From assembly GCA_963749145.1 (NCBI GenBank), contig CAVVLN010000001.1, positions 682,001 through 746,000 on the forward strand: DNA of 64,000 nucleotides. The letters run 5' to 3'. How positions within the stretch are numbered: position 1 is the stretch's first letter; each line of letters opens with the position of its first letter. Below the pieces are notes generated by a model. The model saw nothing but the letters and a program-made list of their open reading frames with translations. It searched no databases and had not been told where the DNA came from. This document shows, piece by piece, positions 42,831 through 52,124 of this stretch. The translations under genes were made by a program, and so were the position numbers. This stretch comes from JASHPR01 sp963749145 (GTDB lineage Bacteria > Actinomycetota > Actinomycetes > Streptosporangiales > Streptosporangiaceae).

Positions 42831-45430
42831 TGCGGGTCCCCCTCTCCTGGCTGCTCGAATACGCGGCCGTCGACCCGTCCACCGACCCCGCCGAGGTGGC
42901 GCGGCGGCTGACCGCGGCCGGCCTCGAGGTCGAGTCGGTGGAACCGGTCGGGCAGGAGGTCAGCGGCGTCATCGTGGCCGAGGTGACCGGCGTCGAGGAG
43001 CTGACCGGGTTCAAGAAGCCGATCAGGTACTGCGCGGTGGACACCGGCTCCGGCGAGGCGCACGTGATCTGCGGCGCGGCGAACTTCGCGGCCGGGGACC
43101 GGGTGCCGCTGGCCATGCCGGGCTCGGTGCTGCCCGGCGGGTTCGAGATCGGCGCCCGCCAGGCCTACGGCCGGACGTCCGAGGGGATGATCTGCTCGGC
43201 GGCCGAGCTCGGGATCGGGGACGACCATTCCGGGATCCTGGTGCTGCCGCCGGACGCCTCCCCGGCCCCCTCCCTTGGCGCGGACTTCGCCGCCTACGCG
43301 GGCCTGCGCGACCACGTGCTCGACATCAACGTCACCCCGGACAAGGGGTTCGCGCTGTCGGTGCGCGGCGTGGCGCGCGAGCTCGCGATCGCGTTCGGCG
43401 TGGCGTACACCGACCCGGCCGACTCCGGCCTGCCCGCCGGGGTGGACCAGGTTTCCGGCGAGGTGTACCCGGCCAGCATCGCCGACCCGACCGCGTGCGA
43501 CCGGTTCGTGCTGCGCGAGGTGCGCGGGGCCGAGGTCACCCGGCCGACCCCGCTGCGGATGCGGGTCCGGCTGGCCCGCGCCGGGATGCGCAGCGTCTCC
43601 CTGGCCGTGGACATCACCAACTACCTCATGCTGGAGCTCGGCCAGCCGCTGCACGCGTTCGACCGGGCCCGGCTGTCCGGCCCGATCGTGGTCCGGCGGG
43701 CGCGCCCGGGCGAGCGGCTGGAGACCCTCGACCACGTGGTCCGCGAGCTGAACCCGGACGACATCCTGATCACCGACGCCTCGGGCCCGATCTCGATGGC
43801 CGGGACCATGGGCGGGCTGGCCACCGAGGTCAGCGAGGACTCGCGCGACCTGGTGCTGGAGGCGGCGCATTTCTCCGCGGACGGCACGGCCCGGATGAGC
43901 CGGCGGCACCGGCTGTTCTCCGAGGCCTCGGCCCGGTTCGAGCGCGGCGTGGACCGCGAGCTGCCGCTGCGGGCCTCGGCCAAGGCGGCCGTGATGCTGG
44001 CCGAGCTGGCCGGCGGTACGGTCGTGCCCGGCTGCACCCACGCGTCGGCCGAGGTGGAGGCGGTCACGGTGACGATGGCCGCCGACTACCCGGACCGGGT
44101 AGCCGGCATGACGTACGGCCGGGACACCGTGATCGCCCGGCTGCGCCAGGTGGGGTGTGAGATCGAGGCCGACGCCGACCCGGACCCGTACCCGGCCCCG
44201 GCTCCTGGTGACGGGGACGCGCCGCGGCTGGTGGTGTCTCCGCCGTCCTGGCGGCCCGACCTCACCGACCCGGCCGACCTGGCCGAGGAGGTCATCCGGC
44301 TCGAGGGCTACGAGAACATCCCGGTGCGGATGCCGCGGGCCACCGCGGGGCGCGGCCTGACCGCCCGGCAGCGGATGCGCCGCACGATCGGGCGCGCCCT
44401 GGCCGGGACCGGGTACGTGGAGGTGATCAGCAGCCCGTTCGGGTCGGCCGCGGACCACGACCGGATGCAGCTGCGCCCCGACGACGCGCGCCGCCGCGCG
44501 CCGCGGCTGGTCAACCCGATCCGGGACGAGGAGCCGCTGATGCGGACCACGCTGCTGCCCGGTCTGCTGCGGGTGCTCAGCCGCAACCTCGGCCGCGGGT
44601 TCGCCGACGTCGCCCTGTTCGAGCTGGGCCTGGTGTTCCAGAACCGGCCCGGCGGCCCGCTGGTCGCGCCGATCCCGCCCGTCGACCGCGCGCCCACCGC
44701 GGCCGAGCAGGCGGCGCTGCAGGCGGCGCTGCCGGACCAGCCGCTGCACCTGGGCGTGGTGCTGGCCGGCCATCGCGAGCTGCCCGGCTGGTGGGGCGCT
44801 GGCCGCGAGGCGGTGTTCGAGGACGCGATCGAGGCCGCGCGGCGCGTGCTCGGGGTGACCCGGGTGCCGTTCACGGTCCGCGCCGAGCAGCACGAGCCGT
44901 GGCATCCCGGCCGGTGCGCGGCGCTGTACGTGGCATCGGGCGAGGAGAATGGCGAGGGACCGGGAGGCGGGCGGGTGGCTGGTTACGCCGGCGAGCTGCA
45001 CCCGCGGGTGGTGCAGGCGTTCGGGCTGCCGCCACGCACGTGCGCGGCCGAGCTCGACCTGTCGGTGATCGAGACCGCGGCCGACGGCCTCGGCCCGGTC
45101 CAGGCCCCGCCGGTGTCCGGCTACCCGGTCGCCACCCAGGACGTGGCGCTGATCGTCCCCGACCCGGTGCCGGCCGCTGACGTGGAGGCGGCGCTCGCCG
45201 CCGGGGCCGGGGCCGCCGCCACGGGCGACGGGCCGACGCTCGAGGAGATCCGCCTCTTCGACGTGTACACCGGGGAGCAGGCCGGCCCGGGGAGCAAGTC
45301 GCTGGCGTATACGCTGCGGTTCCGCGCCCTCGACCGCACGCTCACCGCCGAGGAGGTGACCGCGGCCAGGGACGCGGCGGTCGCCGAGGCGGCCCGGCGC
45401 ACCGGGGCGGTGCTGCGCGGCGGCTCCTGA
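42830..45430 (+). CDS. pheT: Phenylalanine-tRNA ligase beta subunit
   Basis: An 866-residue beta subunit. In order: an N-terminal domain with MRVPLSWLLEY, an EMAP-type tRNA-binding fold (about 40-150), the B3/B4 editing domain that removes Tyr-tRNA-Phe (MLELGQPLHAFD), B5, a catalytic-like core, and a C-terminal anticodon-binding fold (SGYPVATQDVALIVPDPVPA to the end). ATG 42830 overlaps the pheS stop, and GGAGG lies just upstream. It ends 22 bases before a convergent hydrolase gene. Confidence 0.96.
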   Translation: MRVPLSWLLEYAAVDPSTDPAEVARRLTAAGLEVESVEPVGQEVSGVIVAEVTGVEELTGFKKPIRYCAVDTGSGEAHVICGAANFAAGDRVPLAMPGSVLPGGFEIGARQAYGRTSEGMICSAAELGIGDDHSGILVLPPDASPAPSLGADFAAYAGLRDHVLDINVTPDKGFALSVRGVARELAIAFGVAYTDPADSGLPAGVDQVSGEVYPASIADPTACDRFVLREVRGAEVTRPTPLRMRVRLARAGMRSVSLAVDITNYLMLELGQPLHAFDRARLSGPIVVRRARPGERLETLDHVVRELNPDDILITDASGPISMAGTMGGLATEVSEDSRDLVLEAAHFSADGTARMSRRHRLFSEASARFERGVDRELPLRASAKAAVMLAELAGGTVVPGCTHASAEVEAVTVTMAADYPDRVAGMTYGRDTVIARLRQVGCEIEADADPDPYPAPAPGDGDAPRLVVSPPSWRPDLTDPADLAEEVIRLEGYENIPVRMPRATAGRGLTARQRMRRTIGRALAGTGYVEVISSPFGSAADHDRMQLRPDDARRRAPRLVNPIRDEEPLMRTTLLPGLLRVLSRNLGRGFADVALFELGLVFQNRPGGPLVAPIPPVDRAPTAAEQAALQAALPDQPLHLGVVLAGHRELPGWWGAGREAVFEDAIEAARRVLGVTRVPFTVRAEQHEPWHPGRCAALYVASGEENGEGPGGGRVAGYAGELHPRVVQAFGLPPRTCAAELDLSVIETAADGLGPVQAPPVSGYPVATQDVALIVPDPVPAADVEAALAAGAGAAATGDGPTLEEIRLFDVYTGEQAGPGSKSLAYTLRFRALDRTLTAEEVTAARDAAVAEAARRTGAVLRGGS

Positions 45431-45452
45431 GGGGGCGCGGCGACGGGGGCGG

Positions 45453-46532
45453 TCAGGCCGGGCCGGGCCGGTCCAGGAAGCCGCCGACCAGGTCGAGGAA
45501 CCGCTGCGGCTGCTCCAGGTGCGGCGAGTGCCCGCAGTCGGCCAGCACGTGCTCGTCGTAGCGCCCGCCCGCGGCGCGGTAGCGGTCCAGCACCGCGCGC
45601 ATCTGGCCGACCATGGGCTGCGGCGGGTAGGCCAGCGGGCCGGGCCAGCCCGGCACCAGGCCGAGCAGGCCAAGCTGGCCGAGGTCGACCAGCGAGGCGT
45701 CGGACACGATCTGGTCGCTGTCGCCGCGCACCCACAGCACGTCCGGGCGCTCGGTGATCGCGGCGAAACCGGAGACGTCGCAGTAGCGCGGCGAGATCGC
45801 GTTGTTGACGCCCCGGGTGCCCGGCGCGGTGCCCGGCCAGTTCGGCGAGGGCTGCGCGTCCCCGGGGTAGAAGTCGTCGCCGGTGGCCATCTGCAGCATC
45901 GCGTCGACGAGTTCGTCCTCCAGGCCGGCCGGGAGGACGAACGGCGGCTTGCCGTACAGCGTGGTCAGCACGCGCCGCGGCGAGGCGAGGGACCCGCGGC
46001 CGCGGTCGCCCTCGGCGATCCGCCGCACCAGGTCGGGGTTGGCGGTGCCGCCGCCGGATCCGGCGAAGTCCGGCCAGCAGGCCGTGCCGTCGAGGTCGCG
46101 GGTGCCGCCGAAGCCGTACGGCGACATCGGGCTCTCCAGCACGATCGAGGCCACCGCCCCGGGGTGGTCGATCGCGTACTGCAGCACGACCCCGCCGCCG
46201 AGCGACCAGCCGAGCAGGTGCACCGGCTGCCCGGCCCGGACCAGGCCGCCCTCGGTGAGCAGCGCGTGCAGGTCGTCGGCATAATCGCGTAGCCCGCGCC
46301 GCGCGTCCACGGCGGCCCGCTCGGAAAGCCCGAACCCGCGCAGGTCAGGCGCGAGGACACGGCACCGCCGGGCCAGCACGCCCATGACCGGGGCGAAGAA
46401 CCGGGCCGAGGAAACGTTGCCGTGCACCAGCACCAGCGCCGGGCCGTCGGACGGGCCGGCCGTGAGCACGTGGGTGCGCAGCCGGGAGGTGGGCACGTCG
46501 GTGTGATGGACCGCGACGGGCGTGCTGGGCAT
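45453..46532 (-). CDS. Alpha/beta hydrolase
   Basis: A 359-residue alpha/beta-hydrolase-fold enzyme with the oxyanion segment VLVHGNVSS, the nucleophile Ser110 in GWSLGG, an acid in the VLWVRGDSDQIVSD strand, and the catalytic His in CGHSPHLEQP. The lid is large and includes DGTACWPDFAG. No signal peptide is seen. The substrate is unknown. It is divergent from a short-chain dehydrogenase remnant, and such a pair may once have worked together, for example on a hydroxyacyl compound; this is inference. The ATG has GGGAGA about 8 bases upstream. Confidence 0.85.
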   Translation of the reverse strand: MPSTPVAVHHTDVPTSRLRTHVLTAGPSDGPALVLVHGNVSSARFFAPVMGVLARRCRVLAPDLRGFGLSERAAVDARRGLRDYADDLHALLTEGGLVRAGQPVHLLGWSLGGGVVLQYAIDHPGAVASIVLESPMSPYGFGGTRDLDGTACWPDFAGSGGGTANPDLVRRIAEGDRGRGSLASPRRVLTTLYGKPPFVLPAGLEDELVDAMLQMATGDDFYPGDAQPSPNWPGTAPGTRGVNNAISPRYCDVSGFAAITERPDVLWVRGDSDQIVSDASLVDLGQLGLLGLVPGWPGPLAYPPQPMVGQMRAVLDRYRAAGGRYDEHVLADCGHSPHLEQPQRFLDLVGGFLDRPGPA

Positions 46533-46610
46533 GACCGAGTCTCCCGTTCCGGTTAGGGATCATTTGACGGCATGATGTCAGCCCAAGTCTGGCCCGAGAG
46601 GAGCCGCCTC

Positions 46611-46766
46611 GTGACCGAACCCTCCCGATCGCTGGCCGGGCGCCAAGCCCTGGTGACCGGCGCCACGAGCGGTATTGGCGCTGCGCGCGCCCGGGTTCTC
46701 GACCCGGCCATGATCCGTTACCACGGACTTCTGTCGGCCATAGCGGCGGAGAACTGCCTGCTATAA
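46611..46766 (+). pseudogene. Remnant of a short-chain dehydrogenase/reductase gene
   Basis: From GTG 46611, with AGAGGAG about 8 bases upstream, 51 codons encode the start of an SDR: SLAGRQALVTGATSGIGAA contains the Rossmann loop GxxxGIG. After that, the sequence no longer resembles the family and a stop occurs at 46764. The ribosome site and start look intact, so most of the gene was probably deleted. The original function may have been a 3-hydroxyacyl or similar dehydrogenase; only the N-terminus supports this. Confidence 0.6.
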
Positions 46767-46792
46767 CGGATCAAGGCGGGCTGAGCCCTTAC

Positions 46793-47230
46793 CTAGCTGG
46801 GATTGGGCAGGATCGCGAGGATCTCGCTCCCGCCGTCCACGCACCTGGAAGCCTGCCCGGTCCGCAGCACCACCGGCGTGGTGAATCCCTGGCAGGTCCA
46901 GCCCTGCACGTGCACCGGGGCGCCGCCGCCGGTCCCGGGTACCTGGCCGGACAAGATCGCCTTGGCGTACTCGCGCTCGACCGCCAGTGCCATGGAGCAG
47001 GACACCTGACCCTTGGCGACCTCGATGTTCACCGGAACGTTCGCGGCCGTGCGCGTGGTCCCGCAGGCCGTCATGGGGGCCGACGCGCTGGTGGCTTTCC
47101 CGCCGGCCGGCGAGGAGGCCGGTGAGCTGCAGCCGATCGCCGCGGTCAGCAGCAGCGCCGTGGCGGCCAGCCCGCACGCGGGTGCGGTCAGCCGCTCGCG
47201 GGCCGGAGCCCGCGGTCGGCGAACGCGCAT
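46793..47230 (-). CDS. Small putative lipoprotein of unknown function
   Basis: A 145-residue protein with an arginine-rich N-terminus, a hydrophobic segment and the lipobox LTAAIGC (Cys about residue 33), so it is likely exported and lipid-anchored. The mature part has four further cysteines (in TACGTT, VSCSMA, WTCQGF and SRCVDG), enough for two disulphides. Short secreted proteins with this cysteine and Gly-Gly pattern recur in actinobacteria, but I know no function. ATG 47230 has AGAGGAGG 5 bases upstream. Confidence 0.7.
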   Translation of the reverse strand: MRVRRPRAPARERLTAPACGLAATALLLTAAIGCSSPASSPAGGKATSASAPMTACGTTRTAANVPVNIEVAKGQVSCSMALAVEREYAKAILSGQVPGTGGGAPVHVQGWTCQGFTTPVVLRTGQASRCVDGGSEILAILPNPS

Positions 47231-47615
47231 GGCCGCCTCCTCTCTGCGACCCTCAATCATGCCCGCCGCCCGGCCGGGGGGCCCAAGCTGGCGTCCGCTG
47301 GGGCCCAAGCTGGTGCCCGGCTGGGGCCAAGCCGGCGCCCGGCCGGGGCCCGAGCGGCCCGCGCTTCCCGGGCGCCGCAGGGGATCCAGCCGAGTTACCG
47401 CGGGGATTCAGGAGGGTGCGCCCGTTAGACTCCCGGCGCCGCGCTTTGGTTCCCGCGCGCCCGCCGTCCACGATGCCCGGCGTAGCCCGCTGGCCGGCCC
47501 GGTCCCTTGCCGTCCAGGATGCCGGGCGTAGCCCGCTGGCCGGCCCGGTCCCCTTGCCGTCCAGGATGCCGGGCGCAGCTCGCTGGCCCGCCCGGTCCCG
47601 CGCCAGCCCGCCGCC
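47231..47615. repeat. Repeat-rich intergenic region before the arginine operon
   Basis: Most of a 458-base gap. About 47270-47350 holds a loose repeat around CCCAAGCTGG. From 47465 to 47604 there are three copies of a 46-47-base unit beginning CGTCCA (47465, 47511, 47558) and containing GCTGGCCGGCCCGGTCCC. No gene is seen. Confidence 0.65.
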
Positions 47616-47621
47616 TTGATG

Positions 47622-47659
47622 TTTGCATAGTCACTCATTCAATTGCATAATAATTCAGT
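47622..47659 (+). promoter_or_regulatory. argC promoter overlapped by two ARG boxes (ArgR operator)
   Basis: A rare AT-rich patch. Promoter: TTGCAT (47623-47628), a 17-base spacer and CATAAT (47646-47651). Two ARG-box-like palindromes cover it, TGCAT-AGTC-ACTCA (47624-47637) and TGCAT-AATA-ATTCA (47644-47657), 20 bases apart, the spacing usual for an ArgR hexamer. Bound ArgR with arginine should block the polymerase. The repressor gene argR lies within the operon it controls. Confidence 0.8.
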
Positions 47660-47688
47660 TCCGGGAAACGAGCACGGGTCGGTGATGC

Positions 47689-48762
47689 ATGGGTGCGCGA
47701 GTGGCGGTGGCGGGCGGCAGCGGCTACGCGGGGGGTGAGCTGCTGCGGCTGCTGGCCGGTCATCCGGACCTGGAGCTAGGCCCGGTGACCGCGGAGAGCA
47801 ACGCGGGCCGGCCGATCGCCGAGGTGCACCCCCACCTGGCCGGCGTGCCGTCACTGGGCGGGCGCTGCTTCGACGCCGCGGACAGCGTGACGCAGGCGGG
47901 GTGCGACCTCGCCTTCCTCGCCCTGCCTGCGGGACACTCCGCCCCGGTGGCCGCCGGGCTTGGCCAGGCCGCCAGGATCGTCGACCTCGGGCCCGACTTC
48001 CGGCTCGCCGACGCCGCCGCCTGGGCCCGGCACTACCCGGTGCCGCACGCGGGCCGCTGGACCACGGGCCTGCCCGAACTGCCCGGCGCCCGGGAGCGGA
48101 TCCGGGCCGCGACGCGGGTGGCGGTGCCCGGCTGCTACGCGACGGCGGCCATTGTCGCGCTCGCCCCGCTGCTGGCCGCGGGCCTGGCCGAGCCGGAGGA
48201 CATCGTGATCGTCGCGGCCTCGGGCACCTCCGGCGCCGGGCGGGCGCTGCGGGCGGACCTGCTGGCCAGCGAGGTGATGGGCGCGGTCTCGGCGTACCAG
48301 GCGGGCGGGACGCACCGGCACACCCCGGAGATCGAGCAGGCGCTCGGCGAGGCCGCCGCGCGGGAGGGCGTAACGGCCAGCTTCACCCCGGTCCTGGCGC
48401 CGATGCCGCGCGGGATCCTCGCCACCTGCACGGCCCGCCTGACCCGGGCGGCGGGCCCGCCCGGCGCGCCGGACCCGGGCCCGGTCACTGCGCGGCTGCG
48501 TGAGGCGCTGGCCGGGGCCTACGCCGGCGAGCCGTTCATCTGCCTGCTGCCCGAGGGCCGCTGGCCCACGACCGCGGCCGTGGCCGGCTCCAACGGCGTG
48601 CACCTGCAGGCCGCGGCCGACCTGCGGACCGGCCGGGCCACCGTGGTCGCGGCCATCGACAACCTCGGCAAGGGCGCGGCCGGCCAGGCCCTGCAGAACG
48701 CCAACCTCATGCTCGGCCTGCCGGAGACGGCCGGCCTTTCCGCCGCCGGAGTGTCCCCATGA
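47689..48762 (+). CDS. argC: N-acetyl-gamma-glutamyl-phosphate reductase
   Basis: A 357-residue enzyme, step 3 of arginine synthesis, reducing N-acetylglutamyl phosphate with NADPH. The Rossmann loop VAVAGGSGYAGGELLRLL is at the start, the active-site Cys in PGCYATA (about residue 149), and a conserved His region in GGTHRHTPEIEQ. ATG 47689 begins about 30 bases after the ARG boxes; first gene of the operon. Its TGA overlaps argJ by ATGA. Confidence 0.95.
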   Translation: MGARVAVAGGSGYAGGELLRLLAGHPDLELGPVTAESNAGRPIAEVHPHLAGVPSLGGRCFDAADSVTQAGCDLAFLALPAGHSAPVAAGLGQAARIVDLGPDFRLADAAAWARHYPVPHAGRWTTGLPELPGARERIRAATRVAVPGCYATAAIVALAPLLAAGLAEPEDIVIVAASGTSGAGRALRADLLASEVMGAVSAYQAGGTHRHTPEIEQALGEAAAREGVTASFTPVLAPMPRGILATCTARLTRAAGPPGAPDPGPVTARLREALAGAYAGEPFICLLPEGRWPTTAAVAGSNGVHLQAAADLRTGRATVVAAIDNLGKGAAGQALQNANLMLGLPETAGLSAAGVSP

Positions 48763-49910
48763 GCGTCACCTCAGCCGCCGGGTTCCTGGCGGCAGGCGTC
48801 ACCGCCGGAATCAAGGAGTCCGGGCTGCCCGACCTGGCCGTGGTCATCAACGACGGGCCGTCCGACGCGGCCGCCGGGGTGTTCACCGCCAACCGGGTCA
48901 AGGCGGCCCCGGTGGTGTGGACCCAGCAGGTCGTCCGGGGCGGCCGGGTCCGCGCGGTCGTGCTCAACTCGGGCGGCGCCAACGCCTGCACCGGGCCGGA
49001 CGGGTTCGCCGACACCCACCACACCGCCGAGCGGCTGGCGGGCGCGCTGGCCGCGTCCGCCGGGGAGATCGCGGTCTGCTCGACCGGCCTGATCGGGGAG
49101 CGGCTGCCCATGGCCCGGCTGCTGTCCGGCGTCGACGCCGCGGTCAAGGCCGCGTCGGCCGACGGCGGCGACGCGGCCGCGGACGCGATCAGGACGACCG
49201 ACACGGTCCTGAAGACGTGCCAGGTGCCCGGGCCCGGCTACGCGATCGGCGGCATGGGCAAGGGGGCGGCCATGCTCGCCCCGGCGCTCGCGACCATGCT
49301 CGTGGTGCTCACCACCGACGCCGACCTGCCCGCGGACGGCCTGGACGCCGCGCTGCGGCAGGCCGTCGGCGTCACGTTCGACCGGCTGGACACCGACGGC
49401 TGCATGTCCACCAACGACACGGTCCTGCTCCTGGCCAGCGGCGCGTCCGGCGTCCGGCCCGACCCGGCGGAGTTCGCCGCGCGGCTCACCGAGGGCTGCG
49501 CCAGCCTGGCCCGCCAGATGCAGCTCGACGCCGAGGGCGCGAGCAAGGCCATCGACATCGAGGTGACCGGCGCGGCCAGCGCCGACGACGCGGTCGCGGT
49601 CGGGCGCGCCGTCGCCCGGTGCGGCCTGCTCAAGTGCGCCATCGCCGGCGAGGACCCGAACTGGGGCCGCGTGCTGGCCGCCGTGGGCACCACGGCCGCC
49701 GTGTTCGAGCCCGACCGGCTCGGCGTGGCCATCAACGGCGTCTGGGTGTGCCGGAACGGCTACGCGGCGCAGGACCGCTCGGGTGTCGACCTGAGCCCGA
49801 GGGACGTCATCATCACGATCGACCTGTCGGCCGGCTCGCACTCGGCCACGATCCGGACCACCGACCTGACCGAGCAGTACGTGCACGAGAACTCGGCGTA
49901 CTCGACATGA
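48759..49910 (+). CDS. argJ: Bifunctional ornithine acetyltransferase / N-acetylglutamate synthase
   Basis: A 383-residue enzyme that recycles the acetyl group from N-acetylornithine to glutamate; bifunctional members can also use acetyl-CoA. The precursor cleaves itself before the Thr in PALATMLVVLTTDA, within KGAAMLAPA, giving two chains. ANRVKAAPVVW and LNSGGANACTG are family motifs. ATG 48759 overlaps the argC stop, and its TGA overlaps argB. Whether it also uses acetyl-CoA cannot be told. Confidence 0.95.
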   Translation: MSVTSAAGFLAAGVTAGIKESGLPDLAVVINDGPSDAAAGVFTANRVKAAPVVWTQQVVRGGRVRAVVLNSGGANACTGPDGFADTHHTAERLAGALAASAGEIAVCSTGLIGERLPMARLLSGVDAAVKAASADGGDAAADAIRTTDTVLKTCQVPGPGYAIGGMGKGAAMLAPALATMLVVLTTDADLPADGLDAALRQAVGVTFDRLDTDGCMSTNDTVLLLASGASGVRPDPAEFAARLTEGCASLARQMQLDAEGASKAIDIEVTGAASADDAVAVGRAVARCGLLKCAIAGEDPNWGRVLAAVGTTAAVFEPDRLGVAINGVWVCRNGYAAQDRSGVDLSPRDVIITIDLSAGSHSATIRTTDLTEQYVHENSAYST

Positions 49911-50860
49911 CGGCGATGACCGACAGCGCGACCGGCGCACTGGCCAAGGCGGCGACGCTGATCGAGGCGCTGCCCTGGCTGGAGCGCTTCCACGGCGCGA
50001 CCGTCGTGATCAAGTTCGGCGGGCACGCGATGGCCGACGAGGACCTCTGCTTCGCGTTCGCGCAGGACGTGGTGTTCCTGCGGTACGCGGGCCTGCGCCC
50101 GGTGGTGGTGCACGGCGGGGGGCCGCAGATCAGCGAGCACCTCGGCCGGCTGGGCATCCCGAGCACGTTCGCCGCGGGCCTGCGGGTGACCACGCCGGAG
50201 ACGATGGGCGTGGTCCGGATGGTGCTCACCGGGCAGGTGAACCGGGACCTGGTCGGCCTGATCAACCGGCACGGGCCGTTCGCCATCGGGATGTCCGGGG
50301 AGGACGCCAACCTGCTCACCGCGTCCCGCGCTCAGGCGACGGTGGACGGGACCCCGGTCGACCTGGGCCAGGTCGGCGAGATCCACACCGTCGACCCCGG
50401 CGCGGTCCGGGCCCTGATCGCCGACGGCCGGATACCGGTGATCTCGAGCGTGGCCCGGGGCGCGAACGGCGAGATCTACAACGTGAACGCCGACACCGCG
50501 GCCGCCGCGGTCGCGGTGTCGCTGGGCGCCGCGAAGCTGGTGCTGCTGACCGACGTGGCCGGCCTGTACGCGCACTGGCCGCCGCCGGGGTCCGCCGCGG
50601 CCGGGGCGGACGACCTCGAGGCCACCGCCGACCGCCCGGGCGAGGTGATCAGCCAGCTGGCCGCGACCGCGCTGGCCGCGATGCTGCCCGGCCTGGACGG
50701 CGGGATGATCCCCAAGATGGAAGCCTGCCTGACCGCGGTGCGCGGCGGCGTCCCCCGCGCGCACGTACTCGACGGCCGGCTGCCGCACGCGGTCCTGCTC
50801 GAGATATTCACCGATTCGGGGATCGGCACCATGGTGGTGCCGGACGGAGCCGGAACGTGA
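49907..50860 (+). CDS. argB: Acetylglutamate kinase
   Basis: A 317-residue amino-acid kinase that phosphorylates N-acetylglutamate, usually the arginine-inhibited step. It has VVIKFGGHAMAD, VVVHGGGPQISEHL, YNVNADTAAAAVA and VLLTDVAGLY, and GGMIPKMEACLTAV near the C-terminus. The N-terminal helix (ALAKAATLIEALPWLERFHG) is the part that makes arginine-sensitive hexamers in other species. ATG 49907 overlaps the argJ stop (ATGA). Confidence 0.95.
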   Translation: MTAMTDSATGALAKAATLIEALPWLERFHGATVVIKFGGHAMADEDLCFAFAQDVVFLRYAGLRPVVVHGGGPQISEHLGRLGIPSTFAAGLRVTTPETMGVVRMVLTGQVNRDLVGLINRHGPFAIGMSGEDANLLTASRAQATVDGTPVDLGQVGEIHTVDPGAVRALIADGRIPVISSVARGANGEIYNVNADTAAAAVAVSLGAAKLVLLTDVAGLYAHWPPPGSAAAGADDLEATADRPGEVISQLAATALAAMLPGLDGGMIPKMEACLTAVRGGVPRAHVLDGRLPHAVLLEIFTDSGIGTMVVPDGAGT

Positions 50861-50918
50861 CCCGGCCATCGCCCCGCCCCGCACCATCCCCTCACTCAAC
50901 CCGCCCGGGAGGCACCGC

Positions 50919-52124
50919 ATGAGCGCGACGGAAGAACTGCAGGACCGGTATGCCGCCGCGATCATGCTGACCTACGGCCTGCCGCCGGTGGCGCTGTCGC
51001 ACGGCAGCGGGTGCGTGGTGTGGGACGTGGACGGCCGCTCCTACCTGGACCTGGTCGCCGGGGTGGCGGTCAGCGCGCTGGGCCACGCGCACCCCAGGAT
51101 CGTGGCGGCCGTGACCGAGCAGGCCGGGCGCCTGGTGCACGCGTCCAACTTCTACCTGCACGAGCCGCAGGTCCGGCTGGCCGAGCGGATCGTCGGCCTG
51201 CTGGGCGTGGACGGCCGGGTGTTCTTCGCCAACTCCGGCGCGGAGGCCAACGAGGCCGCGATCAAGCTGGTCCGGCGCCGCCAGGGCAGCGCCCGGCCGG
51301 TCTTCGTCGCGGCTGAGCATTCGTTCCACGGCCGGACCATGGGCGCCCTCGGCCTGACCGGCAAGGCCTCGATCAGGGAGCCGTTCGCGCCGTTCGGCAT
51401 CGACGTCCGGTTCGTGCCCTACGGCGACTCCGCGGCCCTGCGCGCCGCGGTGGGGCCCGACTGCGCCGCCGTCTTCCTCGAGCCGACCCAGGGGGAGGGG
51501 GGCGTGATCCCGCCTCCCGAGGGCTACCTGCGCGACGCCCGCGCGGCCTGCGACTCCGCCGGGGCGCTGCTGGTGCTCGACGAGGTGCAAAGCGGGGTGG
51601 GACGGACCGGCGCCTGGTTCGCGCACCAGCGCGAGGGGGTCATCCCCGACGTCATCACGCTCGCGAAGGGGCTCGGCGGCGGCCTGCCCATCGGCGCCTG
51701 CGTGGGCATCGGCGACTGCGGCGCCGCGCTCGGCAAGGGCGATCACGGGAGCACCTTCGGCGGCAACCCGATCGCCTGCGCGGCGGCCCTGGCCGTCCTG
51801 GACACGATCGAGCGCGAGGGCCTGCTGAAGAACGTGACCGAGGTCGGCGGCCGGCTGGCCGCCGGGATCGAGGCCATCGATCACCCTCTGGTCACCGGGG
51901 TGCGCGGCAGCGGGCTGTGGCGGGCGGTCGCGCTCGCCGCCCCTGCGGCGCCCGCGGTGGAGGCCGCGGCGCGGCGGGCCGGCTTCCTGGTCAACGCCGT
52001 GCAGCCGGACGCGATCCGGCTGGCGCCGCCGCTCATCCTCACCGCCGAGCAGGCCGGCTCGTTCACCGCCGAACTGCCCGCGATCCTCGAGTCGGCCAGC
52101 GTGCTGGCCGGGCAGGGGGCGTGA
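50919..52124 (+). CDS. argD: Acetylornithine aminotransferase
   Basis: A 401-residue class III PLP aminotransferase making N-acetylornithine from the semialdehyde and glutamate. PLP site: VFFANSGAEANEAAIKL, LVLDEVQSGVGRTG and Lys250 in TLAKGLGGG. ATG 50919 has GGGAGG 7 bases upstream, 58 bases after argB. Its TGA overlaps the argF ATG by one base. Confidence 0.95.
   Translation: MSATEELQDRYAAAIMLTYGLPPVALSHGSGCVVWDVDGRSYLDLVAGVAVSALGHAHPRIVAAVTEQAGRLVHASNFYLHEPQVRLAERIVGLLGVDGRVFFANSGAEANEAAIKLVRRRQGSARPVFVAAEHSFHGRTMGALGLTGKASIREPFAPFGIDVRFVPYGDSAALRAAVGPDCAAVFLEPTQGEGGVIPPPEGYLRDARAACDSAGALLVLDEVQSGVGRTGAWFAHQREGVIPDVITLAKGLGGGLPIGACVGIGDCGAALGKGDHGSTFGGNPIACAAALAVLDTIEREGLLKNVTEVGGRLAAGIEAIDHPLVTGVRGSGLWRAVALAAPAAPAVEAAARRAGFLVNAVQPDAIRLAPPLILTAEQAGSFTAELPAILESASVLAGQGA

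Noticed and set aside
42704..45673. 989-codon open frame antisense to pheT
   Set aside because: A shadow frame with no recognisable domain; pheT on the other strand is unambiguous.
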